The position numbers and the translations under genes were made by a program. Source: Fibrobacter sp. (GTDB lineage: Bacteria; Fibrobacterota; Fibrobacteria; Fibrobacterales; Fibrobacteraceae). Taken from it: 16,848 bases of DNA. The DNA is taken from the NCBI GenBank assembly GCA_012841225.1, contig DUVD01000169.1:1-16848 (forward strand), in the 5' to 3' direction. The notes beneath the pieces were generated by a model, which saw only the letters and a program-made list of their open reading frames with translations, did not search any database and was not told where the DNA came from. Shown piece after piece: positions 7,947 to 15,337 of the stretch (the stretch's first letter is position 1; each line of letters begins with the position of its first letter).

Positions 7947-8633
7947 TTACTTGCGCTCTGTCATGGAGCGCAATTTTTTTTTGTCTAGAATCTGAATAGT
8001 CCCGCGAGAAAGCTGGACTGTTTTTTCTTGTACAAAATACTTTAGCATTCTAGTGACGACTTCTCGAGCGCTACCCGTGTATTTAGCGACTTGCTCATGG
8101 GTAAATGTGAGTGTGTCACTCCCCGTTTTAACCGATTCGTCGATTAAAAAAATCGCAAGCCTTTGGTCGAAACTCATGAAGAGGATTTGCTGCATGGCCC
8201 ACATAACATCTGAAAAACGTTGAGCCGAAACCTGATGCCCAAAAGACTCAACGTGTATGTTTTTTTCTGAAAGGTCTGAAAACACCTTTGAGGGAATTTG
8301 AAGCAAAACACTATCGGTTTCCGCATCAATAAAAACATCGAAGGTGATTGAACTTAAAACACAAGAAGCGGAGAGCACGCAAACATCGCCTTCAAAAAGA
8401 CGATACAGCGTTATTTCGCGACCTTCTTCGGAAACCATGTAAACGCGAAGCTCACCACTTTTAATTAAAAGCACACCGAGGCAATCATTATTAGCCGTAT
8501 GCACTGCCGTGCCCTTAGGGCATTTTAGGGTTTGCGTCTTTTCTAAAACTAGCTTTTGCTCTGTAGGTAAAAGATGAGACCAAAAAGAAAAATGACTTTC
8601 TAAAAACTCTTTATTTTCGTTAAATAATTCCAC
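7947..8633 (-). CDS. Crp/Fnr family transcriptional regulator
   Basis: 228 aa. Residues about 17-125 form the cyclic-nucleotide-binding-like beta barrel (LIKSGELRVY at 56-65, EGREITLYRLFEGDVCVLS at 70-88). A dimerisation helix follows at about 130-160 and a winged helix-turn-helix at about 165-228, with THEQVAKYTGSAREVVTRML (178-197) as the DNA-reading part. It lacks the N-terminal cysteine cluster of FNR, but has Cys38, Cys51, Cys85 and Cys91; the pair in DVCVLSASC recurs in Crp/Fnr proteins of anaerobes as I recall them. The effector is unknown. The start is GTG at 8633, with AGGGA close upstream overlapping the M16 stop; the gap is 7 nt, so the two are an operon. It converges on trxA with 11 nt between stops. 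Confidence 0.9.
   Translation of the reverse strand: MELFNENKEFLESHFSFWSHLLPTEQKLVLEKTQTLKCPKGTAVHTANNDCLGVLLIKSGELRVYMVSEEGREITLYRLFEGDVCVLSASCVLSSITFDVFIDAETDSVLLQIPSKVFSDLSEKNIHVESFGHQVSAQRFSDVMWAMQQILFMSFDQRLAIFLIDESVKTGSDTLTFTHEQVAKYTGSAREVVTRMLKYFVQEKTVQLSRGTIQILDKKKLRSMTERK
7951..7982 (+). terminator. Intrinsic terminator of trxA, inside the 3' end of the opposing regulator gene
   Basis: Perfect 8-bp stem TTGCGCTC (7951-7958) and GAGCGCAA (7966-7973), 7-nt loop, then nine T (7974-7982). On the other strand there is no T run after the hairpin, so it works only for trxA. The same bases encode the last residues of the Crp/Fnr-type protein (KKKLRSMTERK). Confidence 0.92.
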
Positions 8634-8640
8634 AAGATCC

Positions 8641-9933
8641 CTAACTTAGTTCTGGCTTAAAATGAAACGAATTTAAAATATTGGGATGCTTACCATGCGC
8701 TGGTTGAACTACAGCAGCGGCCCAGCAATTATTTTGAAAAACGGAACGCATTAGTTCTACAATATGAGTACTTGTCATTTGCGAAATCCCCTCTTCCATT
8801 TCTTGCATGGAGTAATAACGGCCCAAATACAGCTGTTGCTCGGCAAGCCTCAAGGCTCTTTTTTCTGTGCCATCTGCACTAATTTTCATTGACGATAAGA
8901 TGCTTTGCTTAATCCGTTCTAGTTCGCCCGGCATAAAACCATTTTTTAAAAAATGACCTATTTCATAATGAACAAGAGAAACCGCTTTTTCTAGTCTTTT
9001 AGGTGCTGTGGCAAGAGAAACGCCCCAGCCGTAACATTCCTCGTAAATGTCGGTCATAGAGTAAACTGAATAAGCTAAGCCATGCTTTTCTCTGATTTTT
9101 TGAAACAATCTAGAACTCATTCCAGAGCCCATTGCCACGTTAAATATTGAAAAGGCATACCGAAAATCTAATGGAAGGGTTTCTTTTAAAAAACTCGTGC
9201 CTAAGTATAGGCTAGACTGCTGTAATTCTTGTTTGCCAATAACCTTAAAACCACTATCTGCCGTATAAGAAATCGGTAGCTGCAGCCCGGCTTTTTTCTT
9301 TTTTTGAAAAATTTGAATGCATTTATCGACTACTTCTTGGTGATCGACGTTGCCTGCGGCACAAACGTAAATAGGTAGGTCCTCAATGACTTGACGTCTA
9401 TACTCTAGCAAGTCATTTTGGCTAATTTTTTTAACCGACTTAATAGTGCCCGCAATAGGCATAGAAAGACCAGAACCCTGAAAATGGGCTTCGTTAAATA
9501 AATCGCCAACTCGCTCTTCAGCAATATCATCGTAGGTTTTGATTTCTTCGATAATCACCTTTCGCTCTTTTTCTATTTCAGCTTTTTTAAAAAGAGGATT
9601 CATCAATAAATCGCCCACAACATCAAGCGCTAAAAGAGCATCATCTCGACTGACTTGAGCAAAAAACCCTGTTTCTTGGCGTGTGGTGTAAGCGTCCAAA
9701 GAACCACCTAAATCTTCTAATTCACGGACTATTTGAAGAGACGTTCGGGTTTCAGTACCCTTAAAAACTAAATGCTCGTAAAAGTGGCTTAGGCCGTTGA
9801 CTTCTTCTGTTTCGTGGCGAGAGCCTCTAGGAATCCAAGCGCCAATAGTTGCAGAATACGCTTCGGGCATGTAATCTGTGATAACGATGACTCCATTATC
9901 TAATTCGGTCTTCTGAATTAATTGATTCAACAC
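8641..9933 (-). CDS. M16 family zinc peptidase (processing peptidase/PqqL-like, single-chain)
   Basis: 430 aa. The inverted zinc motif HxxEH is at 50-54 (HFYEH), and the distal ligand lies in the VIIEEI block (Glu127 or Glu128). N-terminal TELDNGVIVITDYMP and GAWIPRGSRHE are typical of the small bacterial M16 proteins related to mitochondrial processing peptidase beta. The C-terminal M16 domain covers about 165-350 (LYVC-type strand at 186-192, SRLFQKIREKHGLAYSVYS at 275-293). No signal peptide is visible, so it probably acts in the cytoplasm; the substrate is unknown. The start is GTG at 9933 with AAGG at 9940-9943, six bases upstream; a TTG follows as the next codon. It is first in a two-gene unit with the Crp/Fnr-type regulator and divergent from the C25-like peptidase. 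Confidence 0.92.
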   Translation of the reverse strand: MLNQLIQKTELDNGVIVITDYMPEAYSATIGAWIPRGSRHETEEVNGLSHFYEHLVFKGTETRTSLQIVRELEDLGGSLDAYTTRQETGFFAQVSRDDALLALDVVGDLLMNPLFKKAEIEKERKVIIEEIKTYDDIAEERVGDLFNEAHFQGSGLSMPIAGTIKSVKKISQNDLLEYRRQVIEDLPIYVCAAGNVDHQEVVDKCIQIFQKKKKAGLQLPISYTADSGFKVIGKQELQQSSLYLGTSFLKETLPLDFRYAFSIFNVAMGSGMSSRLFQKIREKHGLAYSVYSMTDIYEECYGWGVSLATAPKRLEKAVSLVHYEIGHFLKNGFMPGELERIKQSILSSMKISADGTEKRALRLAEQQLYLGRYYSMQEMEEGISQMTSTHIVELMRSVFQNNCWAAAVVQPAHGKHPNILNSFHFKPELS

Positions 9934-10055
9934 AACAAACCTTATTTGGGATATAAACGCAGTACAATTTACAATAATTTAGCGCTATTCTCGTTAAAAC
10001 GTTCTTTTTTTGTATTCTTTTAGTTAATAAAAACCTTATATCTTCAAATAAAAAT

Positions 10056-10088
10056 TAGCCAATTCTTCTTTAAGTAAATATTTGGCTA
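10056..10088. repeat. Inverted repeat TAGCCAA / TTGGCTA in the divergent intergenic region
   Basis: Perfect 7-bp arms (10056-10062 and 10082-10088) separated by 19 nt, about 45-78 nt before the C25-like peptidase start. It may be an operator or a leader hairpin; no T run follows. The rest of 9934-10133 is AT-rich with no clear promoter match. Confidence 0.4.
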
Positions 10089-10133
10089 TTATTAATATTG
10101 TTAAATGACTCTATCCTATTCAGGGAGCTTTAA

Positions 10134-11957
10134 ATGCGTTACTTTATTTTTTTTGGCTTGATGTTGTTACTTGCGCACCCTTCTTTTTCTGTAACATTAA
10201 AATACAATCTTGATCCTATTGAAAGTTCCAGTCATTCCAAAGAAAAAATTATTTTAATTGTGGACAATGAATTTGCAGAAAATGAGATGGTCAATTCAGC
10301 CATTAATCGTTATGCAGATGATTTAAACAAAAGTTTCGGGATGGCTATTGATGTTTATTCTTTTCCTAATATCAAAAAAGGAGGAACAGCTCAAGCTCTA
10401 CGCTCTTTTTTACAAAGTGCAAAAGATTCATTAATTGGGGCCATTTTTATTGGAGATCTTCCCAGAGCTCAATTTGAATTTATTCAAAATCCAAATACAA
10501 GTTCTATTCGTTATCAGCGATGGATCTCTGACTTTTATTTTATGGATTTAGATGGCATATGGTTAGATACTGCTTCAGGAAATTCAGAAAGCCAAGGTGG
10601 ATTACTTTTAGAAAAAAACGTATCCACTCCTATTTTTCTTTCTGATACGGAACTCCCTTCGATTCTTCCTCTAGATAGTTTTTCCATTCGTTATAGAGGA
10701 TTATTAAAGGCACCTGAAACGGGGATTTGTTCTTTATCTATTATTTCAGACAACCAAAGACGTCTTTGGATGAATGACACTCTCATTATAGATGCTTGGA
10801 TTCGAGATTGGGATCATGAATATTTTGGTGCAATTCCAATTAAAAAAAATGAGTCTATACCTATTCAAATCGACTATGCAGAAGAATGGGGTGGTTCTAA
10901 TTTTAAGATTTACTGGAAACTTCCCAATAGTTCCTCATGGGTACCTATTCCTGATTCTGTTTGGTATACAAACGAACATACACCTGGTTTAACAGCCACT
11001 TATTTTGGAAATGTTTGGTTACACACAAAAGAAGAAAACCCAACCGTGGGGACACCAACTAACTGGAAGTCTAACTCATCCAATGGTATATTTGATGGTC
11101 ATTACAGTCAAAACGGAGCGGTCAGTGATAGCATGGAAATATGGATTTCTCGCATAGACCCTTATACAGCAGGTGTACTAGGAAATCCAACAACGTTATT
11201 ATTAGATTTTTTTGATAAATTGCATTCTTGGTATAACTCAAAAAAGCCCCCTCAAAGTCATGGAGCTTATTTCATCACCACTGATGCGGATACTTCTGCT
11301 GAATCTGATCGAAAATTTATTTTAGGGCTATCCAGTATTTATGGTAGAGAAAAAGTGGATGTCATTCTCGCCGACGGCAAAAGCTATCTTGAAAATATAG
11401 CAAATCCTATTTATGGTTGGTCTACTTACGTAGGTCATGGAGATCCTATTTCTTTAGCAAATGGATTCAAGGCAAAAGATCTAAAAAATTATTCTGTTGG
11501 TCCTCGTATTTTTCATTTTGCTTCTTGTAGTCCTTTAGAAAACTATGATTTTTGGGGAAATCCCTGGAGTATATCAGTAGGATCAGCTCATTTATTTGGA
11601 ACAAAAAATGGTGGCTTTGTGGCCATAGGAGCTTCAAAAACAAGTGGAGATAATCAACTAGATGACCTTATGTATTATGACGCTGAAAATACTTTTATAG
11701 GAGCGGCTTATTTATCTTGGATTAATCAACGATTAAAAAGGAATAATTATAAGCCTCTAGAAGATATTTATGACTGGTTTTATGTAGAAACACTAATTGG
11801 TGACCCTTTACAATTTGCCATTTTAACACCAGAATACCCTATAAAAATTGAAAGGAAAAAGCCTTTCTCTTTACCAAAAGTGGATTCAAAAAAATGGGAT
11901 GCTGCAGGGCGACTAAAAAGTCTTTTTACCAAAGAAAAGAAAGCTTGGTTTTATTAA
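10134..11957 (+). CDS. Secreted C25 (gingipain-like) cysteine peptidase with an inserted PA14 domain
   Basis: 607 aa. A signal peptide (residues 1-19, ending PSFS) predicts export. The catalytic clan-CD fold is visible in pieces: an early strand IILIVDNEF (39-47), GAIFIGDLP (102-110), DFYFMDLDGIWLDT (133-146), EIWISRIDP (335-343), YFITTDADTS (379-388), the catalytic His435 in YVGHGDP and Cys465 in HFASCSP. Between DLDGIWLDT and GIFDGHYS, residues about 150-315 carry a PA14-like beta domain (FSIRYRGLLKAPETG at 183-197, SDNQRRLWMND at 205-215, WKLP at 261-264), followed by a PA14-start-like GLTATYFGN (285-293). PA14 domains bind carbohydrate in several enzymes. The C-terminus (KWDAAGRLKSLF) recalls C-terminal sorting or anchoring tails of FCB proteins, but weakly. 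AGGGAG precedes ATG. The gene looks more AT-rich than nfnAB. It stands alone; substrate is unknown. Confidence 0.83.
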   Translation: MRYFIFFGLMLLLAHPSFSVTLKYNLDPIESSSHSKEKIILIVDNEFAENEMVNSAINRYADDLNKSFGMAIDVYSFPNIKKGGTAQALRSFLQSAKDSLIGAIFIGDLPRAQFEFIQNPNTSSIRYQRWISDFYFMDLDGIWLDTASGNSESQGGLLLEKNVSTPIFLSDTELPSILPLDSFSIRYRGLLKAPETGICSLSIISDNQRRLWMNDTLIIDAWIRDWDHEYFGAIPIKKNESIPIQIDYAEEWGGSNFKIYWKLPNSSSWVPIPDSVWYTNEHTPGLTATYFGNVWLHTKEENPTVGTPTNWKSNSSNGIFDGHYSQNGAVSDSMEIWISRIDPYTAGVLGNPTTLLLDFFDKLHSWYNSKKPPQSHGAYFITTDADTSAESDRKFILGLSSIYGREKVDVILADGKSYLENIANPIYGWSTYVGHGDPISLANGFKAKDLKNYSVGPRIFHFASCSPLENYDFWGNPWSISVGSAHLFGTKNGGFVAIGASKTSGDNQLDDLMYYDAENTFIGAAYLSWINQRLKRNNYKPLEDIYDWFYVETLIGDPLQFAILTPEYPIKIERKKPFSLPKVDSKKWDAAGRLKSLFTKEKKAWFY

Positions 11958-12145
11958 CCATCACTTTGATTCCATTGGATGATAATAATTTCAATTGAAT
12001 AAGACTGTGAAATTTTTAAATGAATTAAACCAATAGCGTTCTAAATCAAAAAGAGCTAATCCTAACTGGAAAATTTTAGTTATTAATGATGGTTTTAGAT
12101 GTTTTTACTTTATTTTTCCCGTCAAAATTGTAACTTTGGTGTACT

Positions 12146-13030
12146 ATGGCAAAAATTATTTCTAAAAAACAACTTTCTCCCGCCGTTTACCAAATTCGAG
12201 TCGAAGCTCCTTTGATTGCTGAAGAACGTAAAGCTGGACAATTTATCATTCTTCAAATCGATAATGATTTAGGGGAACGAATCCCACTGACTATTGCTGA
12301 CGCGGATACTAAAGAAGGTTCTATTACTTTAATATTCCAAACCGTTGGTAAAACAACTCAACAGCTCGCTACTTTTGAAGTAGGGGACGATATTCCTGTG
12401 GTGGTTGGGCCACTCGGTTCGCCAACGCACATCGCCAAGTATGGCCATGTGGTATGCGTTTGCGGTGGTGTGGGGATTGCCCCTATGCACCCGATTGCCC
12501 AAGCGATGAAAGCGGCTGGTAACAAGTTGACGATTATTATGGGTGCTCGCAACGAAAGCTTATTTCTCATGCGTGAAGAGATGGACGCGCTCGCAGACGA
12601 ACTGATTTTGATGACAGATGATGGCTCTTGCGGTAGAAAGGGCTTGGTCACCGAGCCACTTAAGGAACTTTGTGAAAGCGATCCTAAACCAGATCTTGTG
12701 ATTGCTATTGGTCCTCCTATTATGATGAAATTTTCTGCCCTTACCACCAAACCATACGGTGTTAAGACATTAGTCAGCTTAAATAGCATTATGGTCGATG
12801 GGACAGGCATGTGCGGCGGTTGTCGCGTGACGATCGCTGGTAAAACCAAATTCGTCTGTGTGGATGGGCCCGAATTTGACGGCCATGACGTTGATTGGGA
12901 CAATATGATGCAGAGAATGAACTCGTATAAAACAATTGAGCAAGAGTCTGTTCACCGCTTTGGTACCGAAGGCAACCATAAATGCCACATCGATAAAATG
13001 GCAGACGATAAGATGGGAGATAAGAAGTAA
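12146..13030 (+). CDS. nfnA: NfnA: FAD/NAD-binding [2Fe-2S] subunit of NADH-dependent ferredoxin:NADP+ oxidoreductase
   Basis: 294 aa, in the family annotated as sulfide/dihydroorotate dehydrogenase-like FAD/NAD-binding protein. A ferredoxin-reductase-type beta barrel with the flavin motif RIPLTI (45-50) is followed by the NAD-binding CGGVGIAPMHP (106-116), then the [2Fe-2S] segment with Asp218, Cys223, Cys226 and Cys238 (VDGTGMCGGCRV...FVCVDG). In Thermotoga NfnA the cluster is held by one Asp and three Cys, and that pattern is kept here. With NfnB it bifurcates electrons between NADH, ferredoxin and NADP+. No strong ribosome site precedes ATG (only GGTG four bases away). Its stop and the nfnB start share one base (TAATG). 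Confidence 0.92.
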   Translation: MAKIISKKQLSPAVYQIRVEAPLIAEERKAGQFIILQIDNDLGERIPLTIADADTKEGSITLIFQTVGKTTQQLATFEVGDDIPVVVGPLGSPTHIAKYGHVVCVCGGVGIAPMHPIAQAMKAAGNKLTIIMGARNESLFLMREEMDALADELILMTDDGSCGRKGLVTEPLKELCESDPKPDLVIAIGPPIMMKFSALTTKPYGVKTLVSLNSIMVDGTGMCGGCRVTIAGKTKFVCVDGPEFDGHDVDWDNMMQRMNSYKTIEQESVHRFGTEGNHKCHIDKMADDKMGDKK

Positions 13031-14532
13031 TGTCCGAACGCAAAACGATTGAGCAACTAGATGCCGAAGCCAAAAAAGTCCTCCAAAAGATTAAAGATGA
13101 CGGTGTGCCATTAAAAATGAAAGATCGTTTGGCCATAACGCCCCACGCGATGGCTGAACTCGAACCGTCTTACCGCGCACGTTCTATGGATGAAGTTTCT
13201 TGCGGTTTTACTGTAGATCAAGCCGTGGCAGAAGCCCAGCGTTGTCTCGATTGTAAAAGGCCTTTTTGCGTAGAAGATTGCCCTGTTCACATCGATATTC
13301 CTGCCTTTATTGCAAAAATTGCAGAGGGTGATTTTAAAGCCGCTATTGCTAAGATTAAAGAGACGAGCTTACTACCCGCTATTTGTGGACGTGTATGCCC
13401 TCAAGAACGTCAGTGCCAATTGAACTGTACTGTCGGTAAAATCAATAAAAGCGTAGATAAAGCTGTTGGTATTGGTCGTTTAGAACGCTTTGTTGCCGAT
13501 TACGAAAGAGAGCACGGCGAAATTGTCGTTCCAGAAGTGAAACCTCCTACTGGCAAAAGAGTGGCTGTCATCGGTTCTGGTCCTGCAGGGCTGGTTGTCG
13601 CTGCGGATGTTCGTCGCGAAGGTCATGATGTGACATTGTTCGAGGCCTTTCACAAGCTTGGTGGTGTGATGCGCTACGGGATTCCCGAATTCCGTTTGCC
13701 TAAAAGAATCGTGGATAAAGAAATTGAAACCCTAGATGCAATGGGCGTGAAATTCGAAACCAACTATGTTGTTGGGCGCACTCGCAAGCTGATGGATCTT
13801 CTTGAAAAAGATGGCTTCGATGCCTTATTTGTGGGTACGGGCGCAGGCCTTCCCCTCTTTATGGGCATTGAAGGTGAAAATTTGGTTGGTGTGTTTGCCG
13901 CCAACGAATACCTAACCCGTGCCAACTTGATGAAGGCTTACGATAAAGAACACGCCGACACACCTATGTGGCCTGGTAAAAATGTCGTTGTTTTGGGTGG
14001 TGGTAATGTGGCTATGGACTCTGCTCGTATGGCTCTTCGCCTAGGTGCAGAAAAAGTGCGCATTGTTTATCGTCGTAGTATGGCCGAGCTCCCTGCTCGT
14101 GGTGAAGAAGTGCACCACGCTGGCGAAGAAGGGGTTGAATTTTGCGTGCTTCAAAACCCATCTAAAATTCTTGGTGACGAGAACGGTCGCGTGAAGGGGA
14201 TGATTGTTGATAAGTACGAATTAGGCGAACCCGATGCTAAAGGTCGCCCACGTCCAGTGAAACTCGAAGGGCAAAGCTTTGAGATGGAATGCGATACCGT
14301 ACTCGTGGCAATTGGCAACGGCTCTAATCCGCTTATCAGCCAGAGTACCCCAGAGCTTAAAGTGAACAAACGTGGTAATATTGAACTCGAAGACGATACC
14401 ATCAACAAGACTTTTGTAGAACGCGTTTACGCCGGTGGTGATATTGTACTCGGTGCAGCTACCGTGATTCTTGCTATGGGCGAAGGCCGGCGCGCTGCTA
14501 AGGGTATTAACGAGTATCTCGCCAAGCCTTAG
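13030..14532 (+). CDS. nfnB: NfnB: FAD, NADP(H) and two-[4Fe-4S] subunit, homologous to glutamate synthase small subunit
   Basis: 500 aa. The N-terminal third holds cysteines for two [4Fe-4S] clusters: Cys72, 75, 80, 84 (RCLDCKRPFCVEDCP) and Cys119, 123, 129, 133 (ICGRVCPQERQCQLNC). The FAD Rossmann motif is VIGSGPAG (180-187), with YGIPEFRLPK (216-225) after it. The NADPH Rossmann motif is VLGGGNVAMD (321-330) with YRRS at 347-350. The last block has VYAGGDIVLGAATVI near 464-478. Such proteins are often labelled GltA or glutamate synthase small chain, but no large glutamate synthase subunit is near and the partner is NfnA, so the Nfn complex is the better call. It supplies NADPH using NADH and reduced ferredoxin. 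GGGAG lies ten bases upstream of ATG, and a clear terminator follows. Confidence 0.93.
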   Translation: MSERKTIEQLDAEAKKVLQKIKDDGVPLKMKDRLAITPHAMAELEPSYRARSMDEVSCGFTVDQAVAEAQRCLDCKRPFCVEDCPVHIDIPAFIAKIAEGDFKAAIAKIKETSLLPAICGRVCPQERQCQLNCTVGKINKSVDKAVGIGRLERFVADYEREHGEIVVPEVKPPTGKRVAVIGSGPAGLVVAADVRREGHDVTLFEAFHKLGGVMRYGIPEFRLPKRIVDKEIETLDAMGVKFETNYVVGRTRKLMDLLEKDGFDALFVGTGAGLPLFMGIEGENLVGVFAANEYLTRANLMKAYDKEHADTPMWPGKNVVVLGGGNVAMDSARMALRLGAEKVRIVYRRSMAELPARGEEVHHAGEEGVEFCVLQNPSKILGDENGRVKGMIVDKYELGEPDAKGRPRPVKLEGQSFEMECDTVLVAIGNGSNPLISQSTPELKVNKRGNIELEDDTINKTFVERVYAGGDIVLGAATVILAMGEGRRAAKGINEYLAKP

Positions 14533-14551
14533 CAAAAACATATTTTAAATC

Positions 14552-14586
14552 AATCCCCTGTGTCTAATGGCATCGGGGATTTTTTT
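14552..14586 (+). terminator. Intrinsic terminator of nfnAB
   Basis: Stem AATCCCC (14552-14558) with GGGGATT (14575-14581), 16-nt loop, and a T run continuing to 14586. It begins 20 nt after the nfnB stop and ends 25 nt before pflA. Confidence 0.85.
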
Positions 14587-14611
14587 ATAGATATTTTGCT
14601 ACTTTTTTTTT

Positions 14612-15337
14612 ATGGAATTTGGATTTGTTCACTCTTACGAAACTGGAGCCGCAGTCGATGGCCCTGGCATGCGCTTTGCTCTTTTTATAGCCGGTTGCCC
14701 TTTTCGCTGCACTTACTGCCATAACCCAGATACTTGGGAAATGAAACACGGAAAACGAACTTCTTCTGATGAAATAATTGAAAAAATTGCTAAGTATGCG
14801 AGTTTTTTGCGCATCGCGGGAGGCCTAACCATTACCGGTGGAGAGCCTTTAACTCAACCCGATTTTGTGCACGAGGTTTTTAGCCGCGCCAAAAATGAGC
14901 TTAAGCTTCATACCGCTTTGGATACTCAAGGGTATTTAGCTGCTACATTAAACGACGATTGGTTTGCTCCTGTGGATTTAGTACTGCTTGACATTAAAAT
15001 AATGGATCCGGGAAAGCATCTCCGTTTAACAGGGAAAGAGCTACAGCCCACTTTAGATTTTGCCAAAAGATTGAATCGTTTGCACAAAAAAACATGGCTT
15101 CGCTATGTTCTTATTCCAGGAATCACAGACGCTCCAGAAGACATCCAAGCGCTTGCCGACTTTATCGCTCCGCTGCAGTCTATAGAGCGCGTAGAAGTGC
15201 TACCTTTTCATAACCTAGGCATTCACAAGTGGGAGGAACTCGGCATCCCCTACACGCTTAAGAACCAAAAAAGCCCCACTCCCGAAGAAGTGAGGCTTGT
15301 TCAATCTTTACTAGAAAATGCGATTAAAAGAAATTAA
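14612..15337 (+). CDS. pflA: Pyruvate formate-lyase activating enzyme (radical SAM)
   Basis: 241 aa, usual length. The radical-SAM cysteines are Cys29, Cys33 and Cys36 in GCPFRCTYCHNP, preceded by VDGPGMRFALF. The SAM-binding TITGGEPL (73-80), LDTQGY, LLDIKIMDP, and LPFHNLGIHKWEELGIPY near the end are all typical of PflA. The enzyme installs the glycyl radical on pyruvate formate-lyase, so the organism likely ferments pyruvate to formate and acetyl-CoA; pflB is not in the window. There is no Shine-Dalgarno sequence: the start follows a run of nine T. Its promoter must lie within about 25 nt after the nfnB terminator or overlap it. It converges on the alcohol dehydrogenase, and the two stop codons overlap by four bases. 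Confidence 0.95.
   Translation: MEFGFVHSYETGAAVDGPGMRFALFIAGCPFRCTYCHNPDTWEMKHGKRTSSDEIIEKIAKYASFLRIAGGLTITGGEPLTQPDFVHEVFSRAKNELKLHTALDTQGYLAATLNDDWFAPVDLVLLDIKIMDPGKHLRLTGKELQPTLDFAKRLNRLHKKTWLRYVLIPGITDAPEDIQALADFIAPLQSIERVEVLPFHNLGIHKWEELGIPYTLKNQKSPTPEEVRLVQSLLENAIKRN

Noticed and set aside
11956..12094. AACCATCA and TGATGGTT inverted repeat around the C25-nfnA gap
   Set aside because: Only 8-bp arms 123 nt apart with no T run or supporting inner structure; this is expected by chance in AT-rich spacers. The 188-nt gap otherwise shows nothing convincing.
12358..12903. Long open frame on the minus strand across nfnA (181 codons)
   Set aside because: It is antisense to clear NfnA motifs, has a low-complexity Ser/Pro/Thr composition, and shows no domain or ribosome site.
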